Part shown: positions 6,999-17,405 of the stretch, in pieces
Numbering within the stretch: the first letter of the stretch is position 1
Layout: every line of letters begins with the position of its first letter
Source of the DNA: Gammaproteobacteria bacterium
GTDB lineage: Bacteria > Pseudomonadota > Gammaproteobacteria > DAOWEP01
Reading direction: 5' to 3'
NCBI GenBank assembly: GCA_030638455.1
Contig: DAOWEP010000139.1
Span: 1-28,298 of the forward strand
DNA: 28,298 nt
Made by a program: the position numbers and the translations under genes
Notes under the pieces: generated by a model
What the model was told of the DNA's origin: nothing
Databases searched by the model: none
The model's input: the letters and a program-made list of their open reading frames with translations, nothing else

Positions 6999-7688
6999 CT
7001 AGTTAGCGCGGAGCTTACCCTGGTTAAGCAGACTGATAATTTGATTTACCACCTGGTCAATTGTCACCCCAGTAGTATCCAAAACCACTGCATCCGGTGC
7101 CGGTTTCAGAGGGGCTACAGGCCGTGAGGCATCCCGCTCATCTCGTTCAGCGATCTCCCTGGAAAGGGTCGCAAGATTAACACTGATTCCTTTTTCTATC
7201 AACTGTTTATAGCGTCTTTTTGCCCGCTCTTCCGGGCTTGCCGTGAGGAAAATCTTGATGTCAGCGTCCGGAAAAACCACTGTTCCCATGTCACGCCCAT
7301 CCGCTACCAGCCCAGGTGGCTCCAGAAACGCCCTCTGGCGGGCTAATAACGCCACTCTGACATGGGGCAAGGCCGCCACCACAGATGCCTGATTACCACA
7401 TTCCTCTGTCCTGATAGCGTCCGATACATCATCTCCTTCAAGTAAAATACGGGTATTTAACCTATCATCACTGATAAACTGGACATCCAGATGGGCCGCA
7501 AGGGTTACCAGTGCCTCTTCATTGTCCAGCGGAATTACGTGGATTTGCGCCGCCAATGCCAATATTCGATAAAGCGCACCACTATCGAGTATATTGCACC
7601 CCAATTGCTTAGCCAGAATGCTCGAAATAGTCCCTTTTCCGGAGCCACTTGGGCCATCAATGGTCACTAATGGAATATGCTCTGTCAT
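6999..7688 (-). CDS. cmk: Cytidylate kinase
   Basis: This is a 229-residue product when started at ATG 7688 ([20 protein letters not shown]). The frame is open further up to a GTG at 7754, but that would add 22 non-conserved residues ahead of the P-loop strand. The start chosen has AAGAGG about 10 nt upstream. The enzyme phosphorylates CMP and dCMP with ATP. The P-loop is GPSGSGKG (residues 12-19). The CMP-binding region holds [20 protein letters not shown] and the lid segment [13 protein letters not shown]. It sits between aroA and rpsA, the conserved gammaproteobacterial order. Confidence 0.96.
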   Translation of the reverse strand: MTEHIPLVTIDGPSGSGKGTISSILAKQLGCNILDSGALYRILALAAQIHVIPLDNEEALVTLAAHLDVQFISDDRLNTRILLEGDDVSDAIRTEECGNQASVVAALPHVRVALLARQRAFLEPPGLVADGRDMGTVVFPDADIKIFLTASPEERAKRRYKQLIEKGISVNLATLSREIAERDERDASRPVAPLKPAPDAVVLDTTGVTIDQVVNQIISLLNQGKLRAN

Positions 7689-7822
7689 TACTAACAAACC
7701 TCTTTTTACAACATTTTCAATGATTAATTTAGATTTAAGGGATACTGTCAGCACAAGAAAATGGTGCCTTATTGTACTAGACCGGAAATATCCTCTAAAA
7801 AGGCGCGTGATTGTACCTGATA

Positions 7823-9145
7823 TTAAGACCGGATTGTAAGACCCGAGTGTTGAGCTGTTTCAAGAAATCCGGGAAAAGAAGTGTCTACGTTAGCGCAATC
7901 CTGAATAGTAATTGCTCCTTTTGCTCTCAGTGATGCGATGGCAAATGCCATAGCAATGCGGTGGTCTCCATGGCTAACAACTGTCCCCTGACCTAACTCC
8001 CCGCCTGTAATAATCATACCATCGGGTGTTGGCCTGGCCTTAATTCCAAGGGTGACAAGACCGTTAGCCATTACCTGTATCCTGTCACTCTCCTTGACAC
8101 GCAACTCTTCAGCACCTGTCAGAATGGTTTCACCTTCTGCACAGGCTGCAGCAATAAACAAAACGGGGAATTCATCAATCGCAAGCGGTACCAAATGCTC
8201 AGGAATCACAATTCCTTTTAAAGGACTGTATTGAACACGAATATCCGCTACCGGCTCACCACCTACTTCACGTGAATTCAGTAACTCTATTTTCGCTCCC
8301 ATTAATTTCAGGATATCCAGCACACCTGTTCGCGTAGGATTTACGCCGACATGTTCCAGTATCAGATCTGAACCTTCTGCAATACTGGCACCCACCAGGA
8401 AGAACGCAGCCGAAGAAATATCCGCAGGCACATCTACCCTTGTTGCCTGTAAACGACCTCCACTCTTCAGACATACCGTTGCATCTTTTTGTTCAACAGG
8501 ATAACCAAACCCCGCAAGCATTCGTTCCGTATGGTCTCTGGTTGGAGCCGGCTCAGTGACACAGGTTTCGCCGCTGGCATACAGCCCGGCCAACAATAAA
8601 CAGGATTTAACCTGGGCACTCGCAACTGGCATCTGGTAATGAAATCCCTGCAGTTCACCATTCCCGCTAATTCGCAGTGGCGCCGTCCCCAATTCAGTCG
8701 TCTGAATGATTGCCCCCATTTCAGAAAGCGGCCCGGTTACCCTTTTCATTGGCCTGCCAGAAAGTGAAACATCACCTGTCAACACCGTGTCAAACTTTTG
8801 CCCGGCCAGCAAGCCGGTCATTAATCGCATAGAGGTACCGGAATTTCCAAGATACAACTCAGCTGATGGTTTTTTTAAACCATGCATGCCAACCCCATGC
8901 ACTCGAACGTTGCCCTGATCCGGGCCTTCAATAGCAACACCCAGTTCACGAAAAGCCTGAAGTGTAGCCATGCTATCTTCGCCCTCAAGAAAACCGGAGA
9001 TTTCGGTTGTTCCCTCTGCCAAAGCTCCCAGCATAATCGAGCGATGTGAAATGGATTTGTCTCCAGGCACACGTACAGGACCTGACAGCCTTCCGCCAGG
9101 TCCTGTTATAAAAGTTACCTCATCTTGACTACTCTGATGCGTCAT
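7823..9145 (-). CDS. aroA: 3-phosphoshikimate 1-carboxyvinyltransferase (EPSP synthase)
   Basis: This 440-residue enzyme joins shikimate 3-phosphate and PEP in the sixth step of the shikimate pathway. Visible motifs include [15 protein letters not shown] (K30, S31), the [13 protein letters not shown] loop (residues about 97-109), the TRDHTERM segment, [11 protein letters not shown] with the catalytic Asp, and VKESDRI. The NSGTSMR form places it with the class II, Pseudomonas/Bacillus-like EPSP synthases. It is a separate gene here, while Pseudomonas has a fused tyrA-aroA in the same place. It follows tyrA by 26 nt and is probably cotranscribed with the aromatic block. Confidence 0.97.
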   Translation of the reverse strand: MTHQSSQDEVTFITGPGGRLSGPVRVPGDKSISHRSIMLGALAEGTTEISGFLEGEDSMATLQAFRELGVAIEGPDQGNVRVHGVGMHGLKKPSAELYLGNSGTSMRLMTGLLAGQKFDTVLTGDVSLSGRPMKRVTGPLSEMGAIIQTTELGTAPLRISGNGELQGFHYQMPVASAQVKSCLLLAGLYASGETCVTEPAPTRDHTERMLAGFGYPVEQKDATVCLKSGGRLQATRVDVPADISSAAFFLVGASIAEGSDLILEHVGVNPTRTGVLDILKLMGAKIELLNSREVGGEPVADIRVQYSPLKGIVIPEHLVPLAIDEFPVLFIAAACAEGETILTGAEELRVKESDRIQVMANGLVTLGIKARPTPDGMIITGGELGQGTVVSHGDHRIAMAFAIASLRAKGAITIQDCANVDTSFPGFLETAQHSGLTIRS

Positions 9146-9171
9146 GTATAAAACTACCTGCCAAAAATTGA

Positions 9172-10047
9172 TTAATCAGAATTGATACTTCTGTCTCGCG
9201 CCTGCTTGGCCCTGGAGAATAATTCAAACAAGGCACTCTCATCATTGTTGAGTATTGCTTGAGACAATGCCGTAAGATCACGTTGATATTGACCCAGCAC
9301 CTTCATGATGGCATCACGATTGGCAATACAAATATCCCGCCACATAGCAGGATCACTTGAGGCGATACGCGTGAAGTCCCTGAAGCCACCTGCTGCATAC
9401 TGGAAAATTTCATCACGCTCACTCATAGCTGCCAGAGTGTCTACCAGCGTGTATGCCAATACATGCGGCAAATGACTGGTAGCGGCTAGCACTTCGTCAT
9501 GATGCGCCGGCTCCATATCAATCACTTCAGCACCGGTGCATTCCCACATGGCACGAACTCGTGCAACAGCTTCCACACTCGTGTCATCGGTTGGCGTAAG
9601 GATTACTCTGCGTTCCTGAAAAAGCTCAGCAAAGGACGCCTCAGCACCACTTTTTTCTGTACCTGCTATAGGGTGTCCAGGCACGAAATTTTGATACGCA
9701 TTGCCAAGCGCCTTTTTAGCATCTTCAATTACACTCTGTTTGGCACTGCCAACATCCGTAACCACGGCAGTATCGGGCAAATGATCTTTCATTTGCTCAA
9801 AGACACCTTTGAAGGCACCGAGAGGTACGGCTACCACTACCATATCGCAGTCATTGACGGCTTTACCGATGTCTTGCTCAAAGTTATCGATAATGCCCAA
9901 CTCTACAGCACGCTCCAGATTGGCCACACTTCTGCCACAACCTATAATTTCATGGTACAGGCCTTTCTCACGCACAGCGCGGGCTAACGAGCCTCCAATA
10001 AGCCCCACACCAATGATGCAAAGTCTTTTTGACCTTACTTTTTTCAT
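9172..10047 (-). CDS. tyrA: Prephenate (cyclohexadienyl) dehydrogenase
   Basis: This is a 291-residue monofunctional TyrA. The N-terminal dinucleotide-binding fold has G13-V-G15-L-I-G18 in CIIGVGLIGGSLARAV, and VVAVPLGAF follows. The substrate motif PGHPIAGTEKSGAEA (about residues 144-158) supplies the catalytic His. The C-terminal helical dimerisation domain starts at EVIDMEPAHHDEV. It oxidatively decarboxylates prephenate or arogenate in tyrosine synthesis. No ACT or chorismate mutase domain is attached, so any feedback control acts on the core enzyme. It lies 10 nt after hisC and 26 nt before aroA in the aromatic operon. Confidence 0.95.
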   Translation of the reverse strand: MKKVRSKRLCIIGVGLIGGSLARAVREKGLYHEIIGCGRSVANLERAVELGIIDNFEQDIGKAVNDCDMVVVAVPLGAFKGVFEQMKDHLPDTAVVTDVGSAKQSVIEDAKKALGNAYQNFVPGHPIAGTEKSGAEASFAELFQERRVILTPTDDTSVEAVARVRAMWECTGAEVIDMEPAHHDEVLAATSHLPHVLAYTLVDTLAAMSERDEIFQYAAGGFRDFTRIASSDPAMWRDICIANRDAIMKVLGQYQRDLTALSQAILNNDESALFELFSRAKQARDRSINSD

Positions 10048-10057
10048 AGTCCAGATT

Positions 10058-11194
10058 TTACCCCAAAACGTCCTTCATGCTCTTTAATACACGTTCATTT
10101 TCTTCCTGCCCACCAACCGTTAGCCGCAAATAATTCGGCAATCCATAATTTGCAACCGGCCTTACTATTACACCCTTATAGAGAAGTTCTTCATATACTT
10201 CAGCGCCTGATCGACCCACATCCACGCATATAAAGTTTCCAACAGACGGAATATAACTCCATCCCAACTGCTCAAAGGCACTACATAATTGCTGAAGTCC
10301 ATTTTGGTTAGTACTGACACTTTTATTGATAAATTCATGATCACTCAATGCCGCCAATGCAGCTATCTGGGCAATTGAATTCACATTAAAGGGCTGCCTG
10401 GCCCGGTTTAGCAAATCAGATAATACCGGTTGGGTGACAGAATAGCCCACACGCAATCCCGCAAGACCATATGCCTTCGAAAACGTCCTGGTTACCATAA
10501 GGTTTGGGTATTTTTCTATCCAACGAATACTATCTGAATATTCATCTTCCAATACATATTCGAAATAGGCCTCATCGATTACCACAACCACAGATGAAGG
10601 CACATCACGAATAAAGCTTTCAAGTTCTGAAGAAGCAAGCCAGGTTCCAGTCGGGTTGTTCGGGTTAGCAACAAAGACCACCCTGGTATTATCATCAATC
10701 AATCCACGTATTGCAGATAAGTCATGCCCGTACGGCATTTGATGAGATGAAGGATTTGCTTTGGCTATCTTTGCTTTAGCCCCAACCGCCTGCGTCACTA
10801 TTGGATAAACCGCAAAGGCATGTTCCGAAAATACGGAATTAGGAACGGCATTCGAATCTGGTGACAAAAATACCCTTGCAACCAATTCCAGTAACTCATT
10901 GGAGCCATTTCCCAGCGTAATATTATCTGGCGATACGGAATGTTTATTTGCCAGCGCATCCTTTAATTCAAAACCGTTGCCATCCGGGTAACGTTCCATT
11001 TGCTCCAACGCGCCTCTCGCAGCCTCCAGCGCCATGGGGCTGGGCCCTAAAGGATTCTCATTGGATGCAAGCTTTAATGCATTAGAAACCCCGTATTCAC
11101 GCTCCAGTTCACTAACCGGCTTTCCAGGCTCATATGGATGCAAGGCACGTATACCCGGATGAGCAAATTCCATTATTGTATTGGATGTACTCAT
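10058..11194 (-). CDS. hisC: Histidinol-phosphate / aromatic aminotransferase (HisC2 type)
   Basis: This is a 378-residue fold-type I PLP enzyme from the ATG at 11194. A TTG at 11218 would add eight unlikely residues. Motifs in order are ASNENPLGPSP, the GNGSNELL cofactor loop, VANPNNPTGT, DEAYFEY and the PLP-lysine motif TRTFSKAYGLAGLRVGY (K240). HisC enzymes transaminate imidazole-acetol phosphate. The copy embedded between pheA and tyrA, as here, is often the HisC2 paralogue that also handles phenylpyruvate, hydroxyphenylpyruvate or prephenate. No other his gene is nearby, so an aromatic role is the better guess from context. It lies 39 nt after pheA. Confidence 0.9.
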   Translation of the reverse strand: MSTSNTIMEFAHPGIRALHPYEPGKPVSELEREYGVSNALKLASNENPLGPSPMALEAARGALEQMERYPDGNGFELKDALANKHSVSPDNITLGNGSNELLELVARVFLSPDSNAVPNSVFSEHAFAVYPIVTQAVGAKAKIAKANPSSHQMPYGHDLSAIRGLIDDNTRVVFVANPNNPTGTWLASSELESFIRDVPSSVVVVIDEAYFEYVLEDEYSDSIRWIEKYPNLMVTRTFSKAYGLAGLRVGYSVTQPVLSDLLNRARQPFNVNSIAQIAALAALSDHEFINKSVSTNQNGLQQLCSAFEQLGWSYIPSVGNFICVDVGRSGAEVYEELLYKGVIVRPVANYGLPNYLRLTVGGQEENERVLKSMKDVLG

Positions 11195-11233
11195 GATCTG
11201 GATGAACCAGAGAAACAAAAGACTTTCATCAAA

Positions 11234-12349
11234 TCACAATACCGCACAGGGATATGAACCCAGCACCTTCAACAGGCTCGCATCTTTCTTAAGCTCACTC
11301 AATGCCTTTTTAACTGGCTCGTCATCACGATGACCTTCAATATCAATGAAAAATACATATTCCCACATCCCTTTTCTTGATGGTCTTGACTCAATGCGTG
11401 TAAGACTGATTTCATTCTTTATAAAAGGCGTAAGAAGGCTATACAGTGCCCCCGATTTATTGGGTGCAGACACCAGTATTGAGGTCTTGTCACGCCCACT
11501 TTGTGACACAGACTGATTTCCTATCACCAGAAAACGCGTTGTGTTATCTGGCTCATCCTCTATATTGGCGACAATAGTGTCCAGACCGTATATCTCTGCG
11601 GCTGTGTTACCTGCAATCGCAGCACAATTCTTTTCATCTACCGCAATTTTTGCAGCCTCAGCATTACTACCTACAGAAATCCGCTCAGCCTTAGGCAAAT
11701 TGGCATCCAGCCACTCACGACACTGTGCGAGTGATTGCTGATGAGAATAAATCTTCTTTATATCTTCCAGTTTTGCAGCCGTTGACAAAAGGTGGTGGTG
11801 AATACGTAACTCAACCTCACCACAAATCAACAAGGAAGATTGCAGGAACATATCCAGTGTATGATTGATCACCCCTTCCGTAGAGTTTTCAATAGGCACA
11901 ACCCCGTAATTCGCAGAACCGGATTCCACTTCCCGAAAAACCTCATCAATTGCTGACATTGAAATTGAATTAATGGAATGCCCGAAATGCTTGAGCGCTG
12001 CTGCCTGGGTAAAAGTACCCTCTGGCCCAAGGTATGCAATCTTTAACGTTTGCTCCAGCGCAAGACAGGCAGACATGATCTCACGAAAAAGGCGTGCAAT
12101 TTCTTCGTTACTCAAAGGACCTTGATTTCGTGCCTGAATCTCCCTTAGTATTTCTGCCTCTCTTTCTGGTCTGTAATACTCGGCGTTATCCTTGCTTTCC
12201 TGGTTAGCGCTTTCCTGTTTAACACTTTCCTGCTTAACAAAGGCCACCTCCTGTGCACATTTCGCACGATCATTGATCAGGCGCTGGATTTCCTCATCCA
12301 GCTTATCAATGCGCTCCCGAATAGCCTGTAATTTTTCAGCCTGACTCAT
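11234..12349 (-). CDS. pheA: Bifunctional chorismate mutase / prephenate dehydratase (P-protein)
   Basis: The 371-residue product has an AroQ chorismate mutase domain (about residues 5-100), a prephenate dehydratase domain (about 104-285, starting IAYLGPEGTFTQAAALKHFG, with VPIENSTEG and the late STRF-like TTRFLVIG) and an ACT domain (about 292-370) with the Phe-binding ESRPSRKG motif. It makes phenylpyruvate from chorismate and should be feedback inhibited by phenylalanine. The mutase domain carries an inserted repeat VKQES-VKQES-ANQES (residues 38-52) between helix 1 and the YYRPEREA helix. No Shine-Dalgarno is evident before the ATG. It follows serA by 64 nt. Confidence 0.96.
   Translation of the reverse strand: MSQAEKLQAIRERIDKLDEEIQRLINDRAKCAQEVAFVKQESVKQESANQESKDNAEYYRPEREAEILREIQARNQGPLSNEEIARLFREIMSACLALEQTLKIAYLGPEGTFTQAAALKHFGHSINSISMSAIDEVFREVESGSANYGVVPIENSTEGVINHTLDMFLQSSLLICGEVELRIHHHLLSTAAKLEDIKKIYSHQQSLAQCREWLDANLPKAERISVGSNAEAAKIAVDEKNCAAIAGNTAAEIYGLDTIVANIEDEPDNTTRFLVIGNQSVSQSGRDKTSILVSAPNKSGALYSLLTPFIKNEISLTRIESRPSRKGMWEYVFFIDIEGHRDDEPVKKALSELKKDASLLKVLGSYPCAVL
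12195..12239. repeat. Three 15-bp tandem repeats inside pheA
   Basis: Three consecutive 15-base units with the core CTTTCCTG (plus strand) differ at a few bases; units 2 and 3 (12210-12224, 12225-12239) differ at one position. Read on the minus strand they encode the VKQES/VKQES/ANQES stretch in the chorismate mutase domain, and the period keeps the frame. Confidence 0.85.
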
Positions 12350-12413
12350 AATATGATTTTTGTTTCTACCTGCAACACTTTCCAGGTAACTAAGGCATTA
12401 GTTACAACATTCG

Positions 12414-13577
12414 CTACAATAAGCGAACAGACAGAACACCATCAATTGCCTTTAGTCCTTCTACCGTTGACTCCGGAATCTCCTTTTCTACATCTACTAT
12501 CGTATATGCAAGTTCTCCCCGAGACTTGTTCAGCATATCAATAATATTCAGACCGGCATTCGCAAGCTCGGTCGAAATCTGTCCTAACATATTAGGTACA
12601 TTAGCATTGACCACTGTCAAACGGAACCCGTCACTACGTGCAAGTGTTACTTCGGGAAAATTGACCGAATTTCTCACATTACCATTTTCCATGTAGTCAC
12701 GGATCTGGTCTGCCACCATGATGGCACAATTATCCTCAGCCTCCTGCGTAGATGCACCTAGATGAGGTAAGGTAATCACACGGGGATGTCTCTTTAACAA
12801 ATTACTCGGAAAGTCACATACGTATGCATATGCTTTGCCACTATCCAACGCCGCACACATGGCTTCATCATTTACGATCCCATTTCGTGCAAAATTAAGA
12901 ATCACAACCCGGTCTTTCATTTTCTTCAAACGCTCTTCATTAATGAGGTTTCTGGTTGCATCAATGAGTGGTACATGAAAGCTGACAAAGTCTACATTAG
13001 CTAGCAGATCATCAACACTATTCGCCTGCTGTGCCTCAGAAGAAAGTTGCCAGGCGCGTTGCACGGTTATCTCAGGGTCATACCCAATCACATTCATACC
13101 CAGAGCCAGCGCTGCATTGGCCACTTCTACTCCAATGGCTCCTAGCCCAATAACACCCAGGGTACGGCCAGGCAATTCATAGCCCACAAAATTCTTTTTA
13201 CCTGCCTCTACCTGCCTTGTGATTTCAGCATCATCCCCTTCAAGACTTGTAGCAAAGTTCCATGCCTGACAAATATTCCTGCACGCCAGTAGCATGCCTG
13301 CAATTACCAGCTCTTTTACAGCATTTGCATTTGCGCCCGGCGCATTGAATACCGGTATACCGAGATGGTTCATTTTGTCTAAAGGAATATTATTTACACC
13401 CGCCCCAGCTCTGCCCACTGCCTTCAATGAGCCAGGAATCTCCATATCGTGCATCTTGTATGAACGCAGTAAAATCGCATCAGGGTGCTGAATCTCGGAA
13501 GCTATTTCATAACTATCCCTGGGTAGCCTCTCGAGCCCTGCTACTGAAATATTATTTAGTGTTAATATCTTATGCAT
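12414..13577 (-). CDS. serA: D-3-phosphoglycerate dehydrogenase
   Basis: The 387-residue product belongs to the D-2-hydroxyacid dehydrogenase family. The NAD-binding Rossmann motif is GVIGLGAIGVEVA (residues 141-153). R231 (ILNFARNGIVND) and H272 (LPHLGASTQEAEDNCA) fill the catalytic positions. The usual Glu seems replaced in the AYVCDFPS segment, a feature shared with other short SerA forms. A C-terminal ACT domain (about 317-387) suggests serine or other amino-acid control. The enzyme oxidises 3-phosphoglycerate in the first step of serine synthesis. The gene sits 39 nt after serC, so the two consecutive serine-pathway enzymes are made together. AAGG precedes the ATG. Confidence 0.94.
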   Translation of the reverse strand: MHKILTLNNISVAGLERLPRDSYEIASEIQHPDAILLRSYKMHDMEIPGSLKAVGRAGAGVNNIPLDKMNHLGIPVFNAPGANANAVKELVIAGMLLACRNICQAWNFATSLEGDDAEITRQVEAGKKNFVGYELPGRTLGVIGLGAIGVEVANAALALGMNVIGYDPEITVQRAWQLSSEAQQANSVDDLLANVDFVSFHVPLIDATRNLINEERLKKMKDRVVILNFARNGIVNDEAMCAALDSGKAYAYVCDFPSNLLKRHPRVITLPHLGASTQEAEDNCAIMVADQIRDYMENGNVRNSVNFPEVTLARSDGFRLTVVNANVPNMLGQISTELANAGLNIIDMLNKSRGELAYTIVDVEKEIPESTVEGLKAIDGVLSVRLL

Positions 13578-13616
13578 TAGAAATTACCTTAATCTATAAT
13601 CATATCATGATGATTA

Positions 13617-14699
13617 TCATGAATTATTTTTTTCGAAATCAGCCATAAACTTGACCAGGGCATCCACCCCATCCTCGGGCATGGCGTTATAAATACTGGC
13701 GCGCATACCACCGACTGAGCGATGTCCTTTCAGGGCTACCATCCCGCTTTCTTTGGCCTCATCCAGAAACAGGCTATCCAGCTCCGGGTTGGCCAGTATA
13801 AAGGGGACGTTCATTAGGGATCGACAGGGTATATCCACCGGATTTGAATAAAATCCTGAAGCATCGATAGCTTGATAGAGTTTAGCTGCCTTGCGTCGGT
13901 TAATCTCATCAATCACTTCCAGTCCACCCCTGTTCTTGATCCATTCAAAGACAAGGCCGGCAAAATACAGGCTGAATGTTGGCGGCGTGTTATACATGGA
14001 CCCGCTATCTGCCTGCACCTTATAATTAAACATGGTGGGCGTAATATCCATTGGATGCCCCATCAACTCCTCGTTCACAATCACTACTGTCAGGCCTGCA
14101 GGACCTATATTTTTTTGAGCTCCTGCATAGATCAACCCGTATTTTTCTACATCGACTGGCTTAGACAGAATTACAGAGGACATATCCGCGACCAGAGGGA
14201 CTTTTCCTGTTTCCGGAATATATGGGAACTCAACACCACCGATGGTTTCATTAGGCGTGTAATGCACATAACCGGCATCCGGGTTTAGTTGCAACCCTGC
14301 CTGCGAAGGTACAGTCGTATAACCTGCTTCACTGGTGCTTGCCGCAATATTTACTTCACAGTAGCGCCTGGCTTCTGCAATTGCCTTTTTAGACCATGTA
14401 CCTGTATCTATATAATCAGCCGTTTCCCTGCCGCGCAACAAATTCATAGGTACCATAGCAAATTGTGAGCTGGCGCCTCCCTGAAGAAACAGAACTTTAT
14501 AACGCTCAGGAATACTCATAATGTCACGCAACGTAGATTCGGCCTTCTCATAAACCGACATGTATTCTTTGCTGCGGTGACTCATTTCCATGATCGACAT
14601 ACCACTGCCACCCCAGTCCAGCATTTCTTCCTTTGCCTGTTTCAGAACTTCAATCGGTAATGTTGCTGGTCCAGCACTGAAATTATATACCCGAGCCAT
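13617..14699 (-). CDS. serC: Phosphoserine aminotransferase
   Basis: This 360-residue class-V PLP aminotransferase converts 3-phosphohydroxypyruvate and glutamate to phosphoserine. It also serves pyridoxal 5'-phosphate synthesis in proteobacteria. The start ARVYNFSAGPATLP, the FLQGGASSQFAM phosphate loop (residues 71-82) and the cofactor lysine K196 in YGLIYAGAQKNIGPAG are all present. The tail KGHRSVGGMRASIYNAMP is the family substrate-binding end. GGAG lies 9 nt before the ATG. It follows gyrA by 138 nt with no visible terminator, as in Pseudomonas, so read-through from gyrA is possible. Confidence 0.97.
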   Translation of the reverse strand: MARVYNFSAGPATLPIEVLKQAKEEMLDWGGSGMSIMEMSHRSKEYMSVYEKAESTLRDIMSIPERYKVLFLQGGASSQFAMVPMNLLRGRETADYIDTGTWSKKAIAEARRYCEVNIAASTSEAGYTTVPSQAGLQLNPDAGYVHYTPNETIGGVEFPYIPETGKVPLVADMSSVILSKPVDVEKYGLIYAGAQKNIGPAGLTVVIVNEELMGHPMDITPTMFNYKVQADSGSMYNTPPTFSLYFAGLVFEWIKNRGGLEVIDEINRRKAAKLYQAIDASGFYSNPVDIPCRSLMNVPFILANPELDSLFLDEAKESGMVALKGHRSVGGMRASIYNAMPEDGVDALVKFMADFEKNNS

Positions 14700-14837
14700 C
14701 TAACTCATCTCCCTAAATACTAATAATTTAATTTACGATAAAATCAGGTTAAAAAACTATTGGCCTTGGAATCAGGCTTAAGTGTGACGTCAAAAAGGCT
14801 TTATGCTTTGGCAAACAGGATATAGCAAATAGAATGA

Positions 14838-17405
14838 TTATTCGGCTGTTTCCAGTTCTTCTTCGAGCTCACTGCTTTCTTCTTCCAGGCTCTCTATCTG
14901 GTCAACCCCGACCATTTTCTCATCTTCCCCCAACCTGACCAGGCGCACACCCTGGGTATTTCTTCCCATTTTTGATATTTCATTTACGCGAGTACGAATC
15001 AGTGTTCCCGCATTACTGATCAGCATAATTTCATTATCTTCATTCACCTGTGTAGCGCTTACCACGTCCCCATTTCGCTCAGAAAGCTGTATTGAGATCA
15101 CCCCCTGACCACCACGACTATGAGCCGGATAATCTTCAAGAAGAGTACGCTTCCCATAACCATTCTCGGTCACTGTAAGCACTTCGCCTTCTTCAACAAT
15201 AATAAGGGCAATTAATTTCTGACCAGGCTTGATACGAATACCACGCACCCCACATGCCGTGCGACCCATTGGACGCACACCAGCCTCATTAAAGCGGATG
15301 GCCTTACCTGCATCACTAAATAGCATGACATCACGTGTACCATCCGTAATTGCAACATCAACAAGATGATCATCAGCGCGCAATTCAACTGCAATAATCC
15401 CACTGGATCGTGGCCTTGAAAAATGTGAAAGCGGTGTTTTCTTGACTGTACCGTTGGATGTGGCCATAAACACATACTGATCTTCAGTAAACTCCTTAAC
15501 TGGCAGTACCGCCGTAATTCGCTCATCTGGATCCAGAGGCAACAGATTAACGATCGGTTTGCCTCGTGCAGTACGGCTTGCCTGCGGCAGCTCATAAACC
15601 TTCAACCAATAGGCCTTACCATGACTGGAAAAACACAACAATGTGTCATGTGTATTGGCTATAAACAGCTTGTCGATAAAATCTTCTTCTTTTACCCTTG
15701 CCGCCGTTTTACCTTTTCCACCACGTCTTTGTGCTGAATAACCAGATATAGGCTGCGCCTTCGCATACCCTGCATGAGACAGGGTAACCACCACATCTTC
15801 CGGTGTAATCAGATCTTCTAGACTAAGATCTTGCTGGGTGGTAATAATTTCAGTCCGGCGTTCATCACCATACTGTTCACGTATCTCCGACAATTCATCA
15901 TGAATGACTTTCTTTAAGCGATCAGGACTGGAAAGTATATCAAGTAAATCATCAATTTTATTTAGTATCTCTTTGTATTCATTTACTATTTTATCTTGCT
16001 CTAGCCCCGTCAAGCGTTGCAGGCGCAACTCCAGAATTGCCTGTGCCTGCGCCTCAGACAACTTGTATCCATCTTTGCTCAGGCCAAACTCACGCGCAAG
16101 CGTTTCCGGACGAGAGGTGTCTGCCCCTGCTCTTTCCAGCATTTCTGAAACAATACCGGGCTTCCAGACTTGCCCCATTAATCCGGCTTTAGCTTCTGCC
16201 GGTCCGGCTGAAGCCTTTATCAAGGCGATCACTTCATCAATATTGGATAATGAAATGGCAAGACCTTCCAATACATGCGCCCGGTCACGCGCCTTGCGTA
16301 AATCAAACATGGTACGCCGAGTAACTACTTCACGACGATGCCGAAGAAAGGCCTCAAGTATTTGCTTCAGGTTTAGCAGTCTTGGTTGTCCATCTACCAA
16401 CGCAACCATATTGATTCCAAATACAGATTGCATCTGGGTTTGTTTATACAGATTATTTAACAGTACATCCGCTACTTCACCACGCTTCAACTCAATGACC
16501 ATGCGCATGCCATCCTTGTCAGATTCATCCCTTAACTCTGAAATACCTTCTATGCGCTTGTCCTTGACCAACTCAGCAATCTTTTCCATAAGCCGTGCCT
16601 TGTTTACCTGATACGGCAACTCGACAACTACAATACGCTCCCTGCCATTTTTATGTTCTTCAATTTCCACGCGGGCGCGCACATAGATCTTTCCTCTACC
16701 GGTATGGTAAGCCTCACGTATTCCACGAGACCCGTTAATAATCGCAGCAGTAGGAAAATCAGGGCCCGGTATTAGCTCCATTAGATCAGGGATGGTTATA
16801 TCTTCATTATCAAGTAGTGCCAGGCATGCACTAATCACTTCTGTAAGGTTCTGAGGCGGAATATTGGTCGCCATGCCAACCGCTATCCCTGTTGACCCAT
16901 TTACCAACAGGTTTGGAATTCGAGATGGCATAACCACCGGTTCTTTCTCGGATTCATCATAGTTAGCGATAAAGTCGACAGTTTCCTTGTCCAGATCCGA
17001 CAACAACTCATGGGCAATCTTTGACATGCGTACTTCTGTGTAACGCATTGCCGCAGGTGAGTCGCCATCGACGGAACCAAAGTTACCCTGCCCGTCTACC
17101 AGCATGTAACGCAAGGAAAATGGTTGAGCCATACGGACGATGGTGTCATATACTGCGGTATCACCATGTGGGTGGTACTTACCGATTACATCACCAACTA
17201 CCCTTGCAGATTTTTTATAGGCCTTGTTCCAGTCATTACCTAAAACATTCATCGCATAGAGCACACGACGATGTACCGGCTTCAATCCATCTCGGACATC
17301 CGGCAAGGCACGTCCTACGATTACGCTCATTGCATAATCGAGGTAGGATTTCTCCATTTCATCTTCGAGGTTTACTGAAAGGACTTCTTTGGCAAAATCA
17401 GCCAT
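14838..17405 (-). CDS. gyrA: DNA gyrase subunit A
   Basis: The 855-residue product has the type IIA topoisomerase breakage-reunion domain followed by a six-bladed C-terminal beta-pinwheel. The active-site tyrosine is Y122 ([10 protein letters not shown]). The quinolone-determining region reads [13 protein letters not shown], with T83 and D87: Thr at 83 is the natural state in several genera and D87 is wild type. The GyrA box QRRGGKGK (about residue 560) shows true gyrase rather than topoisomerase IV. The tail is strongly acidic ([17 protein letters not shown]), as in other gyrases where it tunes supercoiling. With GyrB it introduces negative supercoils. The long upstream gap may hold its promoter. 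Confidence 0.98.
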   Translation of the reverse strand: MADFAKEVLSVNLEDEMEKSYLDYAMSVIVGRALPDVRDGLKPVHRRVLYAMNVLGNDWNKAYKKSARVVGDVIGKYHPHGDTAVYDTIVRMAQPFSLRYMLVDGQGNFGSVDGDSPAAMRYTEVRMSKIAHELLSDLDKETVDFIANYDESEKEPVVMPSRIPNLLVNGSTGIAVGMATNIPPQNLTEVISACLALLDNEDITIPDLMELIPGPDFPTAAIINGSRGIREAYHTGRGKIYVRARVEIEEHKNGRERIVVVELPYQVNKARLMEKIAELVKDKRIEGISELRDESDKDGMRMVIELKRGEVADVLLNNLYKQTQMQSVFGINMVALVDGQPRLLNLKQILEAFLRHRREVVTRRTMFDLRKARDRAHVLEGLAISLSNIDEVIALIKASAGPAEAKAGLMGQVWKPGIVSEMLERAGADTSRPETLAREFGLSKDGYKLSEAQAQAILELRLQRLTGLEQDKIVNEYKEILNKIDDLLDILSSPDRLKKVIHDELSEIREQYGDERRTEIITTQQDLSLEDLITPEDVVVTLSHAGYAKAQPISGYSAQRRGGKGKTAARVKEEDFIDKLFIANTHDTLLCFSSHGKAYWLKVYELPQASRTARGKPIVNLLPLDPDERITAVLPVKEFTEDQYVFMATSNGTVKKTPLSHFSRPRSSGIIAVELRADDHLVDVAITDGTRDVMLFSDAGKAIRFNEAGVRPMGRTACGVRGIRIKPGQKLIALIIVEEGEVLTVTENGYGKRTLLEDYPAHSRGGQGVISIQLSERNGDVVSATQVNEDNEIMLISNAGTLIRTRVNEISKMGRNTQGVRLVRLGEDEKMVGVDQIESLEEESSELEEELETAE

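Noticed and set aside
7689..7754. Longer N-terminus for cytidylate kinase from a GTG at 7754
   Set aside because: The 22 added residues are not part of the family; the ATG at 7688 places the P-loop at the normal distance and has a ribosome site.
9499..9987. A 162-codon open frame on the plus strand
   Set aside because: It lies opposite tyrA and has no conserved motif; the tyrA frame explains the region.
13600..13626. TCATGA-rich direct/inverted repeat at the serC-serA junction
   Set aside because: The repeated ATCATGA is short and AT-rich and includes the serC stop; no spacing or symmetry supports an operator.
15904..16611. A 235-codon open frame on the plus strand
   Set aside because: It is antisense to gyrA, serine-rich with no recognisable domain, and gyrA on the other strand is certain.
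16900..17160. Quinolone-resistance change in GyrA at position 83
   Set aside because: Thr83 is the natural residue in several gammaproteobacterial genera and D87 is unchanged, so no acquired resistance is inferred.
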